Assembly: GCA_002491065.1 (NCBI GenBank)
Contig: DKVF01000084.1
Span: 1 to 12,272, forward strand
Origin: Peptococcaceae bacterium UBA7185
GTDB taxonomy: Bacteria; Bacillota; Peptococcia; Peptococcales; Peptococcaceae
Length of the DNA: 12,272 nt
Direction of reading: 5' to 3'
In this document: in pieces, positions 1-6,268 of the stretch
Layout of the letters: the number at the start of each line of letters is the position of its first letter
Position numbering within the stretch: position 1 is the stretch's first letter
Notes under the pieces: model-generated
Databases searched by the model: none
What the model saw: only the letters and a program-made list of their open reading frames with translations
Told to the model about the DNA's origin: nothing
Position numbers and translations under genes: made by a program

Positions 1-28
1 TTTCTATAAATTTTTTTGTAATTACATA

Positions 29-56
29 TTGACATTTTCTTAATATATGTTATCCT
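29..56 (+). promoter_or_regulatory. Possible sigma-A promoter, distal
   Basis: A perfect TTGACA (29-34) is followed after 16 bases by TATCCT (51-56). It points toward yeiH but lies about 360 bases from its ATG, so it would give a very long leader, or it may serve an unrecognised transcript. AT-rich sequence makes chance matches common. Confidence 0.35.
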
Positions 57-202
57 TTATTTGGGATAATTCTTGATTTCACAAATTAGTGTAAAATACG
101 TATACCCAACTGTTCCTGGATTTCAATCTTATTGTTCTTTGGAATTTTTGTGTTAATATCATGTTAAGAATTTGTGTTTTCATCATTATCTCATTTACTT
201 AG

Positions 203-270
203 GATTATGCAAAAAATGCCGGAACTAAGAATATACTATAAAATAGCACACCAGCAGTTTGTGCATAATC
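203..270. repeat. Spaced inverted repeat, candidate operator
   Basis: GATTATGCAAAAA (203-215) and TTTGTGCATAATC (258-270) are inverted copies that match at 12 of 13 positions. Their centres are 55 bases apart, close to five helical turns. The right arm overlaps the -35 element of the likely yeiH promoter. This arrangement would suit a dimeric or looping regulator, but no regulator gene is present in the window. Confidence 0.45.
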
Positions 271-287
271 TATTTTCTGAATAAAAT
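259..287 (+). promoter_or_regulatory. Likely yeiH promoter
   Basis: TTGTGC (259-264), a 17-base spacer and TAAAAT (282-287) form the best-spaced sigma-A-like pair close to yeiH. The -35 element is poor (3 of 6) while the -10 is good (5 of 6), as expected for an activated or repressed promoter. The -35 lies inside an arm of the inverted repeat. Predicted transcription starts near 295, giving a leader of about 125 bases. Confidence 0.4.
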
Positions 288-305
288 AGTACTATGAAAG
301 GGGGG

Positions 306-369
306 ACAAAACATTCCTTTTGTTCAGAAATACAAAACTTTTGTTGAATCATCATGTTTCTCTGATTCA
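306..369 (+). repeat. Leader palindromes and hairpin before yeiH
   Basis: The predicted leader contains ACAAAAC-n4-CTTTTGTT (306-324) and then ACAAAACTTTTGTT (332-345), two copies of the same palindromic element. They are followed directly by TGAATCA (345-351), an 11-base loop and TGATTCA (363-369). There is no U-tract after the hairpin, so it is not a simple terminator. The layout resembles no riboswitch class that I recognise. Confidence 0.4.
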
Positions 370-419
370 TGCATTAATTCTATTTTTATTTTAAACCAGA
401 AAATAAGGAGGTTTTCATT

Positions 420-1784
420 ATGGCAAATCCACAATCAAACGAAAAAGTTGTGGCCGACAAATTTCAATGGTCCGACCTTTACAAAAAAGAAGATTGGTGG
501 GCTATTTGGCTGGGCTTTATAATTATTCTGGCAGGGATTATCTCTGTCACCACTGGCGCATTTAGTTTTAAAGCTGTAAAATTCCCAACATGGGGTACAG
601 CAGAAGCGCCTAGCATTGTCAGCGGCTTAAACGGAGGGTACTTCGTCAGCTTACTGATTACATTTGTTGTATTATTGGCACTATTCTCCATTGGAGTTTA
701 CTTTATGGGGCAAAACGTACCAAAATTTGCTCTAGGCTTCACCGGTGTATTCATCTGCGCTTGGGTTGCTTACGCATTAGCTGCTCAAAAGACCATGAGT
801 AATTACGTAGAATACGCTTTCTGGGCATTGGTAGTCGGCTTACTGATTTGTAACACCATCGGTACACCGGAATGGATTAAACCTGGTATTCAGACTGAAT
901 ACTATGTAAAAACTGGTTTAGTCGTGATGGGGGCTGAAGTATTGTTCTCCAATATTACCAACTTTGGTATTTACGGTCTGGCAATTGCCTGGTTTGTAAC
1001 CCCGATTGTTATCATTTTCATGTGGATTTTCGGTACCAAATTCTTAAAAATGGTTTCCAAACCAATGGTTATCGTAATCGCTACCGCGACCTCCGTGTGC
1101 GGTGTATCTGCTGCAATCGCAGCCGCAGCTGCTTCCGGCGCTAAGAAAAACGACTTGACTTTCGCAATCGGTCTATCTCTTATGTTCACCGTATTGATGA
1201 TGGTATTTATGCCTATTATTATTAAAGCCATCGGCATGGATCCTATGGTGGGCGGCGCTTGGATCGGCGGTACAGTAGACTCTACCGGCGCCGTTGTTCT
1301 GGCAGGGGAAGCGTTGGGCCCTGTAGGCGGTCAGGTAGCTGCTCTGGTAAAAATGATTCAAAATATTCTGATCGGCTTTATCGCTTTGGCAATTTCTATT
1401 TTCTTTGCTATGAAAGTAGATGTGGATGATTCCCGTGATAAAGTGGGGGCCAGCGAAATCTGGCATCGTTTCCCCAAGTTTATTATCGGTTTCTTTGTTG
1501 CTTCTGTAATTTTCTCCTTCATCATCATGCCGACCTTCGGTCAGGAAACTTACAGTGCAATTCTGAAAACTTTCAGCAACTACAAAGGCTGGTGCTTCTG
1601 CCTGGCCTTCACATCCATCGGTCTGGAATCCAACTTCAAGGAAATGGCTTACTATATGCAGGGCGGTAAACCGCTGACACTGTACGTAGTTGGTCAGACC
1701 TTCAACATTGTTTTGACTCTGTTAGTAGCTTGGATTATGCTGAGCGGCATTTTCTTACCAATTCCAAATATCGCCACCGTTTAA
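420..1784 (+). CDS. YeiH/TauZ-family putative sulfate/sulfite exporter
   Basis: A polytopic inner-membrane protein of 454 residues in the UPF0324/Cons_hypoth698 family (YeiH, YadS, TauZ). Members are annotated as putative sulfate exporters, and some occur with sulfonate degradation genes where sulfite or sulfate must leave the cell. About 11-13 hydrophobic segments are visible from residue 28 to 446. Family signatures are TSVCGVSAAIAAA (225-237) and GAWIGGTVDSTGAVV (279-293), small-residue-rich segments probably on the transport path. It is about 100 residues longer than E. coli YeiH (near 350), with extra sequence mostly in the N-terminal third. The ATG is set by AAGGAGG eight bases upstream. 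No sulfonate or sulfur-assimilation gene lies beside it, so the substrate is open. The family assignment is firm; the transported ion is inferred. Confidence 0.88.
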   Translation: MANPQSNEKVVADKFQWSDLYKKEDWWAIWLGFIIILAGIISVTTGAFSFKAVKFPTWGTAEAPSIVSGLNGGYFVSLLITFVVLLALFSIGVYFMGQNVPKFALGFTGVFICAWVAYALAAQKTMSNYVEYAFWALVVGLLICNTIGTPEWIKPGIQTEYYVKTGLVVMGAEVLFSNITNFGIYGLAIAWFVTPIVIIFMWIFGTKFLKMVSKPMVIVIATATSVCGVSAAIAAAAASGAKKNDLTFAIGLSLMFTVLMMVFMPIIIKAIGMDPMVGGAWIGGTVDSTGAVVLAGEALGPVGGQVAALVKMIQNILIGFIALAISIFFAMKVDVDDSRDKVGASEIWHRFPKFIIGFFVASVIFSFIIMPTFGQETYSAILKTFSNYKGWCFCLAFTSIGLESNFKEMAYYMQGGKPLTLYVVGQTFNIVLTLLVAWIMLSGIFLPIPNIATV

Positions 1785-1813
1785 TTGCATTTACGCTTTA
1801 AATCTGATATACT
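1785..1813 (+). promoter_or_regulatory. Extended -10 promoter for the small membrane protein gene
   Basis: TTGCAT (1785-1790) begins right after the yeiH stop codon, followed by a 17-base spacer and TATACT (1808-1813) with an extended TG one base before it. This suggests that the next gene can be transcribed independently of yeiH, although no terminator separates them. Confidence 0.5.
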
Positions 1814-1853
1814 GGTTCGGTAATGTTGTAACGAGAACAGGATGTGACGTTTT

Positions 1854-2156
1854 ATGCGTGAAGAGACAAGAGAAAAGCTTGTAAAAATTATGAATTGTCT
1901 TTCTATTTTTATCTGCGCTGTTTCTCTACTCATAGCGATTTACTTAATTTCACAGGATGCAGGACTCATTGAAGGATGGAATTTCGGACCAGGTTCTTAC
2001 TATTACTCCGATATTCCTATTTGGAAAGAAATTTTCCTTAGTGAAAAGACCTTGCATCTGGGATTTAAAAATCCCGTCGCCGCTTATGCTTTCTTTATTA
2101 TCTGGGGATTGTTAAGCTTCAAAGTACTACTCTGGCTAGACAAAAAACTCAAGTAG
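1854..2156 (+). CDS. Small two-helix membrane protein of unknown function
   Basis: I do not recognise this 100-residue protein. A charged N-terminus (MREETREKLVK) precedes a membrane helix at about residues 12-33. A 40-residue loop follows with an aromatic, glycine-rich stretch GWNFGPGSYYYSDIP (41-55), then a second helix at about 76-94 and a lysine-rich tail (LDKKLK). By the positive-inside rule both termini should be cytoplasmic and the aromatic loop outside. AGGATG (1839-1844) nine bases upstream is a modest ribosome binding site. The gene follows yeiH by 69 bases, has its own promoter-like sequence and ends before a strong terminator, so it looks like a real expressed gene. It could assist the neighbouring transporter, but nothing shows this directly. 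Confidence 0.75.
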   Translation: MREETREKLVKIMNCLSIFICAVSLLIAIYLISQDAGLIEGWNFGPGSYYYSDIPIWKEIFLSEKTLHLGFKNPVAAYAFFIIWGLLSFKVLLWLDKKLK

Positions 2157-2206
2157 ATTTCAATATCTGCTATGGACGACAGAAAAACTGAAAAAATCAA
2201 GCACAG

Positions 2207-2247
2207 TATGCTGCAGAACTTTGCTCTGCAGCATATACTTATTTTTA
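2207..2247 (+). terminator. Rho-independent terminator of the rightward genes
   Basis: TATGCTGCAGA (2207-2217) pairs perfectly with TCTGCAGCATA (2225-2235) around a seven-base loop and is followed by a T-rich tail (2238-2246). It lies 50 bases after the stop of the small membrane protein gene. Confidence 0.85.
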
Positions 2248-2295
2248 CCTTTTTATAATTCCACAGCGCAATAGCTTGGTAAAACACTTTAAAGA

Positions 2296-2345
2296 AAAAA
2301 CAGATTGCCCTATTGTCATCCCTGACAATAAAGCAATCTGTTTTT
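2296..2345. terminator. Bidirectional terminator between convergent genes
   Basis: AAAAACAGATTGC (2296-2308) pairs with GCAATCTGTTTTT (2333-2345). An inner stem TATTGTCA/TGACAATA (2311-2318, 2323-2330) closes on a four-base loop, separated from the outer stem by a small internal bulge. A-runs on the left and T-runs on the right give a U-tract in both directions. It ends the leftward nifU transcript (stop codon at 2359-2361) and backs up the terminator at 2207-2247. Confidence 0.85.
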
Positions 2346-2358
2346 ATATGCAACGCTC

Positions 2359-2757
2359 CTAATCTTGGTCGCTGTTCACAACACCATTACGATAATTTTC
2401 AATGGCTTTCCGCATTGCTTCTACTCCGATTACAGAGCAATGCATTTTCTTTTCCGGCAGGCCACCCAGTTCTTCTGCTACGGCCTCTTCGGTCATTTTG
2501 TATGCTTCTTCTACCGTTTTTCCTTTTATCATTTCAGTCAAAATGCTGCTGCTGGCTACAGCTGCCGCACAACCGAAAGTTTCAAACGTTACATCTTTGA
2601 TGATATCATCTTCCACCTTTAAGTAGATAATCGTAGAATCACCGCAGTCAGGATTGCTTACCTCGCCAATCGCTGTCGGATCTGCCATATCACCCTGGTT
2701 ACGTGGATTTTTTGCATAGTCCAGTGTTTTTTCCGTAAATTTGATTGCTTCCGCCAC
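2359..2757 (-). CDS. NifU/IscU-type iron-sulfur cluster scaffold
   Basis: A 132-residue cytoplasmic protein matching the NifU N-terminal domain, which assembles Fe-S clusters from sulfur supplied by a cysteine desulfurase. All ligands are present: Cys38 and Asp40 in NPDCGD, Cys63 in FGCAAAVASS and Cys107 in MHCSV. The segment LPEKKMHCS (100-108) lacks the LPPVK motif by which IscU binds HscA, so it resembles the NifU-type form and has no central 2Fe-2S or C-terminal Nfu domain. The start is GTG (2755-2757), set by GGAGG (2768-2772) ten bases upstream; an ATG further upstream is out of frame. The usual partner nifS/iscS is not adjacent in this window, although it is commonly next door. It may be transcribed alone from a promoter near 2829-2858 or by read-through from the PDZ gene. 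Confidence 0.92.
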   Translation of the reverse strand: MAEAIKFTEKTLDYAKNPRNQGDMADPTAIGEVSNPDCGDSTIIYLKVEDDIIKDVTFETFGCAAAVASSSILTEMIKGKTVEEAYKMTEEAVAEELGGLPEKKMHCSVIGVEAMRKAIENYRNGVVNSDQD

Positions 2758-2803
2758 TCCTTTTCCACCTCCATAAACTCATTTTCGCTTTACATCATCT
2801 ATG

Positions 2804-2819
2804 ATATCGTTCCCGATAT
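2804..2819. promoter_or_regulatory. Palindrome just after the nifU transcription start
   Basis: ATATCG-TTCC-CGATAT is a perfect 6-4-6 inverted repeat. It begins a few bases downstream of the transcription start predicted from the promoter at 2829-2858, a classic position for a repressor operator. A larger 9-base inverted repeat, GCTTTACAT (2787-2795) with ATGTAAAGC (2852-2860), brackets the same region. An Rrf2-type regulator would be a natural guess for an Fe-S gene, but the sequence does not match a known consensus that I can recall. Confidence 0.4.
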
Positions 2820-2828
2820 ACTCTTATA

Positions 2829-2858
2829 ATCTTATTGCACAGCGCTTTTCCATGTAAA
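2829..2858 (-). promoter_or_regulatory. Possible nifU promoter
   Basis: On the minus strand, TTTACA (2853-2858), an 18-base spacer and TAAGAT (2829-2834) form a sigma-A-like pair (each about 4-5 of 6). The predicted start is near 2822, about 65 bases before the GTG. Confidence 0.4.
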
Positions 2859-2884
2859 GCATACTATTTTATTAAAACACAATA

Positions 2885-4120
2885 TCAAACTTTTTTCAAT
2901 GTCTTTGCAAGTTTTTTATATAAGAATTTTGCAATTCCTTCATCCTCAACCATGCTCCAATATAAATCGCATTGACTGTCAGGCGCAGTAATAATTCCCG
3001 GTTGGCTCCAACGCCCCATACGCAATATACATTGACGCGATTTTCCCTTGCGCAAATATCTAACCACTGCTTTCTGCGGCAGCAGATATTGTTGGGAAAG
3101 AAAATGCTTTCGATTTTCTACCGCAGCACCGTCCAATTGAAAAATCCAATCTTCACTGCGCAGCCCCGCCCGCGCCGCCGGAGAACCATGCTGTACATCC
3201 AACACCAACACGCCGCGCTCCGGCGCAATAAAACGGCTCACACCACCCGTTTCCTGTCTCCGTCCATAAAGGATCACCGCTTCATGTCCCAGCGGTGCAA
3301 ATAAAGCGGGCAGAAGCATCCACAAACCATTGTCTTTCGTAACCCAAACCAACAAACATAAGCTTACGCTGTAGATTGCCAACAACATCGCCGATTGTCG
3401 CGTTTTTTGCCGCAAACTATGGCATACTGCCAAATCACTATAGCCCAACGCCGCCAGCACCGGTACTAAAATGTAAAGCAATGTACTGCCATGCCCTCCG
3501 CCCAATACCGGCCACCACTCTGGTAGAAGCAAAAAACCTGCTTGTGGCTGAACGACAGCGTTATCTAATGTGAACAGCATCACCAAGGGCAAAGGCCAAG
3601 CCATTTGCAGCAAAAATCCCCCTGTAATCCGCTGTTGTTTATCACATAAATAAATAGGCACAGCCTGTAGGTGGCCGCTGAAAAGCACCAAAAAGGCCTC
3701 TGTGCAGTGTAATATTGCTATCAATAGCAAAAGCTGATGACTTTGCAGCACTGGCCAGCCCCATAGCACATTGCAAAGTGCCAATATCCCGCCGGCATAG
3801 GCAAAACAAAAAAAGCGCTGCCGAAATAACATCAACAGCAGCGCCACTGCCCATACATAGAATAATCCAACCTGGTCTACTGACACACCCAATAAAAAAA
3901 GTAATACACTGGCAACCAATCCGCCCACCATTCCTATTGCTACAGTAACTGCTACCCTTCCCGCTATCGTTTCCCGCCGCAGTTGAAATAACGCTTGCCG
4001 CATACGGGCCCACCGGCGCGTCTGCAGATATACCAATCCTACAGCCAGCCAAAACACCGGCGTATAGAGCAATGTCCCCACCTGCCCAAGCATTTGCCAT
4101 AACAGCTCCATTGCCAGCAT
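2885..4120 (-). CDS. Polytopic membrane protein with C-terminal PDZ domain, MinJ-like
   Basis: A 411-residue protein with about eight to ten hydrophobic segments (roughly residues 15-32, 55-80, 84-100, 105-121, 128-148, 168-187, 212-226, 244-260, 265-283) followed by one PDZ domain at about 300-372 (RGVLVLDVQHGSPAARAGL; LDGAAV; VVRYLRKGK) and a basic tail. It starts four bases after the ctpA stop, and its ribosome binding site GAGGTGA (4125-4131) overlaps that stop, so translation is coupled. ATG at 4111 is an alternative start with wider spacing. Size, topology and position match MinJ of B. subtilis, a 397-residue PDZ protein encoded in the ftsE-ftsX-ctpB-minJ neighbourhood that links DivIVA to MinD. 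The MinJ relation is inferred from architecture and synteny, not from close sequence identity. A regulator or partner of CtpA is the main alternative. Confidence 0.75.
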   Translation of the reverse strand: MLAMELLWQMLGQVGTLLYTPVFWLAVGLVYLQTRRWARMRQALFQLRRETIAGRVAVTVAIGMVGGLVASVLLFLLGVSVDQVGLFYVWAVALLLMLFRQRFFCFAYAGGILALCNVLWGWPVLQSHQLLLLIAILHCTEAFLVLFSGHLQAVPIYLCDKQQRITGGFLLQMAWPLPLVMLFTLDNAVVQPQAGFLLLPEWWPVLGGGHGSTLLYILVPVLAALGYSDLAVCHSLRQKTRQSAMLLAIYSVSLCLLVWVTKDNGLWMLLPALFAPLGHEAVILYGRRQETGGVSRFIAPERGVLVLDVQHGSPAARAGLRSEDWIFQLDGAAVENRKHFLSQQYLLPQKAVVRYLRKGKSRQCILRMGRWSQPGIITAPDSQCDLYWSMVEDEGIAKFLYKKLAKTLKKV

Positions 4121-4124
4121 AGGT

Positions 4125-5261
4125 TCACCTCATCTTTTGATTTAATATTTCAATAGCTTTTTCCAGTTGGGTGTCTACCTGCGCATCTTCTGGTAAATCT
4201 ACGATTACATCAGGTTTGATACCAACCCCATTGATATCGTTCTGTTTCGGTGTCAGATATTTTGCTTCCGTAATTTTCATCGCCGTACCGTCAGAAAACA
4301 AATATACTCCTTGCACCAATCCTTTTCCAAAAGTTTGCGTGCCTACAAGTGTAGCTACGCCACTTTCTTTTAAGGCGCCAGATAAAATCTCCGAGGCGCT
4401 GGCTGTATTCCCGTTCACCAACACTACTAATGGTATTTCCAACTGCGCTTCTGTGGCGTTTTTGGTATCCACCTTCCCATTGCCCGATACCACATGCACG
4501 ATAGGTCCAGATGGTACAAATACCCGCGCCACATCGACTGCAGCATTCACTTCACCGCCACCATTGTTTCGCAAATCCAAAATAAGTCCACGGAAGTTTT
4601 CTTTTAATAGCGCATTTATTTCTTCTGCAAATTCCTTACCGGTCTGTACAGAAAACTCGTTGATGTGCACATAAGCAATATCCGGCTGTTCCTCCAGAAT
4701 CATGCCCGTCACTGTTTTTATACTGCCTAATTTGAACCGTTTCACCGAGAAGGTTTCTTCCGCGCCATCTCTGTTCACCGTGATATCCACACTGGTATCC
4801 GGACGTCCCCGCATCAGAGACACTGCTATATCTAAAGTCATATTCTCCGTGCTTTTTCCATCAATGGCCTTGATAATATCTCCTGCCTTAATCCCTGCCT
4901 GCTCCGCCGGACTATCCTTCATCGGAGATAAAATTACAAACTGTCCGTCTTCATCCTCCGCAGTATAGATGCCAATTCCATACACCTCCCCGCTCACCTG
5001 CTCCATAAATCCATTAAAGGTTTCCGCATCAATATAGGTTGTGTACTTATCTCCTAAACTATCCAGCATCCCTTTTACTGCACCATTTGTCAACGTTTCT
5101 GCATCACTTTCCCATAAGTAGTTGTTTTCAATGAGCGTCACAGTACGTACAATTTTTTGCACATGATCAAAATTGCTCACGACCAACAGAGCCACAGCCA
5201 GCGTTGTCAAACAGCATACAGTTAACACAACATCCCGCAGCACTTTCCATGCTTTGTTCAT
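4125..5261 (-). CDS. ctpA: CtpA/CtpB-type S41 carboxyl-terminal processing protease
   Basis: A 378-residue membrane-anchored serine protease. One N-terminal helix (about 9-30) anchors it with the catalytic part outside. A helical segment is followed by a PDZ domain at about 90-170 (GIGIYT, SPAEQAGIKAGDII, IDGKS) that gates substrate entry, and then the S41 core. The Ser-Lys dyad is Ser288 (TASASEI) and Lys313 (FGKGLVQ), 25 residues apart as in CtpB (Ser309/Lys334) and Prc, with Gln317 as the helper residue. LRNNGGG (230-236) is the usual core motif. GGAGG (5270-5274) eight bases upstream fixes the ATG. It sits behind the ftsX terminator with its own promoter and is coupled to the PDZ membrane protein gene. 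In Bacillus, CtpB trims SpoIVFA during sporulation; the target here is unknown. Confidence 0.93.
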   Translation of the reverse strand: MNKAWKVLRDVVLTVCCLTTLAVALLVVSNFDHVQKIVRTVTLIENNYLWESDAETLTNGAVKGMLDSLGDKYTTYIDAETFNGFMEQVSGEVYGIGIYTAEDEDGQFVILSPMKDSPAEQAGIKAGDIIKAIDGKSTENMTLDIAVSLMRGRPDTSVDITVNRDGAEETFSVKRFKLGSIKTVTGMILEEQPDIAYVHINEFSVQTGKEFAEEINALLKENFRGLILDLRNNGGGEVNAAVDVARVFVPSGPIVHVVSGNGKVDTKNATEAQLEIPLVVLVNGNTASASEILSGALKESGVATLVGTQTFGKGLVQGVYLFSDGTAMKITEAKYLTPKQNDINGVGIKPDVIVDLPEDAQVDTQLEKAIEILNQKMR

Positions 5262-5290
5262 TTCGGTATCCTCCCAGTTTCGTCTTATTT

Positions 5291-5321
5291 ATTATACGGT
5301 TTTTTTCTGCATCTATGCCAA
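5291..5321 (-). promoter_or_regulatory. ctpA promoter
   Basis: On the minus strand a perfect TATAAT (5291-5296) lies 19 bases after TTGGCA (5316-5321). The spacer is longer than ideal, but both elements are strong. The position between the ftsX terminator and the ctpA ribosome binding site supports it. The predicted start is near 5284. Confidence 0.6.
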
Positions 5322-5330
5322 AATCTCTAC

Positions 5331-5362
5331 AAAAAACAGAACGCACAGCTGTGTGCGTTCTG
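5331..5362 (-). terminator. Rho-independent terminator after ftsX
   Basis: In the minus-strand transcript CAGAACGCACA (from 5362-5352) pairs with TGTGCGTTCTG (5347-5337) around a four-base loop, followed by six U (5336-5331). It begins ten bases after the ftsX stop and separates ftsEX from ctpA. Confidence 0.92.
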
Positions 5363-5371
5363 ACATGATAT

Positions 5372-6268
5372 TTATACTTTTAGATACTTTTTGGTTGCAA
5401 TATTGCTGCCCAATGCGCCTAACAGGGTACCGCCTGCCAACAGAACCAGCATAATAAAAAATAGAAGTTGGTCATTATGCAATAATGTGATGAAGCTTAA
5501 CTGCGCACCAATATAATTATAGACAGCGTCATAACCAAAGAATAACACCCCATCTGCCAGCAATGCGCCTACAATTCCAATAAGCAAACCTTCCAGGAAA
5601 AAAGGAACCCGTATATAAAAATTCGTTGCACCAACATATTTCATAATACTGATTTCTTCGCCACGAGTTGCTACTGTCAAACGAATTGTGCTGTTCACTA
5701 AAAACAGCGCGATAAGTACCATACCCACCACAATAGCAATACAAACAATTTCCAATGTATTGGTAAGCGCAATCATTTTGTCCACTACATCTTGTCCATA
5801 GCGTACCAACTCAATCTGAGGAAACAGCTCAGTATTGCTCAAATAAGCTACAGCATCTTCCATCTGCTCCATTTGCTCCAACTTGATGTGATATGCATCA
5901 GGTAATGGATTACTGCCGCCAGTAGCATTAGACAACTGAGTTTTGTCCAACTGTGTGTTGATATTTTCTAGTGCGTCTTCTTTAGGTACAAAAGTTGCTC
6001 CCTTAAAACCGGTTACGCTATGTAGCTTTTCTTCCAAAGCCAAAGCATCTTCCCGACTCACATCGGTATGCAGAAAAACTACAACCTCCAGCTCTTCTTC
6101 CATATTTTTTGCCATATATTCACTGTTGGCCGCCAACAGCACCGTCGCCCCCAGCACAACCAACATCGTAGCCACAGTTAATACAGACACCAGTACCATT
6201 CCTTTGTGCCGCCATAAAGAACGCATGGTGTCACGAAATCCATATTGCAGATATCTAAACAAGATCAA
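5372..6268 (-). CDS. ftsX: Cell division protein FtsX
   Basis: A 298-residue integral membrane partner of FtsE. The complex sits at the septum or lateral wall and activates peptidoglycan hydrolases through its extracellular loop. Topology is typical: cytoplasmic N-terminus, helix 1 at about 25-47, extracellular domain about 48-170 with the NPLPDAYHIKL segment (120-130), and three further helices at about 172-195, 222-245 and 268-290. The conserved cytoplasmic stretch between helices 2 and 3, NSTIRLTVATRGEEISIMKY (192-211), is clear. The start is TTG (6266-6268), placed by GGAGGG (6276-6281) with a seven-base spacing and inside the end of ftsE (14-base overlap). No adjacent hydrolase gene (CwlO- or PcsB-like) is present. 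Confidence 0.95.
   Translation of the reverse strand: MILFRYLQYGFRDTMRSLWRHKGMVLVSVLTVATMLVVLGATVLLAANSEYMAKNMEEELEVVVFLHTDVSREDALALEEKLHSVTGFKGATFVPKEDALENINTQLDKTQLSNATGGSNPLPDAYHIKLEQMEQMEDAVAYLSNTELFPQIELVRYGQDVVDKMIALTNTLEIVCIAIVVGMVLIALFLVNSTIRLTVATRGEEISIMKYVGATNFYIRVPFFLEGLLIGIVGALLADGVLFFGYDAVYNYIGAQLSFITLLHNDQLLFFIMLVLLAGGTLLGALGSNIATKKYLKV

Larger units (their letters stand above)
1..419. other. AT-rich intergenic regulatory region upstream of yeiH
   Basis: No convincing gene lies in these 419 bases. The sequence is strongly AT-rich and contains, from left to right, a TTGACA/TATCCT promoter-like pair (29-56), a spaced 13-base inverted repeat (203-215 and 258-270), a second promoter-like pair (259-287), and a leader with two short ACAAAA/TTTTGT palindromes and a TGAATCA/TGATTCA hairpin (306-369). 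The ribosome binding site AAGGAGG (405-411) sits eight bases before the yeiH ATG. The left edge of the window cuts the region, so the gene on the far side is unknown. Confidence 0.7.

Noticed and set aside
207..284. A 25-codon rightward open frame starting at ATG 207 in the yeiH upstream region.
   Set aside because: AGGA is only two bases from the ATG, the peptide has no recognisable feature, and the stretch overlaps the inverted repeat and promoter elements, so a regulatory reading fits better.
1..419. A known riboswitch or T-box in the yeiH leader.
   Set aside because: I found no T-box sequence, no specifier hairpin and no terminator/antiterminator pair; the palindromes are short and match no class that I know.
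971..1466. Long open frames on the strand opposite to yeiH.
   Set aside because: They are shadows of the well-supported transporter gene: no ribosome binding sites, no domain signs, and composition driven by the hydrophobic codons opposite.
3642..4100. A leftward 152-codon frame inside the PDZ membrane protein gene.
   Set aside because: It overlaps the longer gene in another frame on the same strand. That gene has a coupled ribosome binding site, membrane helices and a PDZ domain, so the inner frame is incidental.
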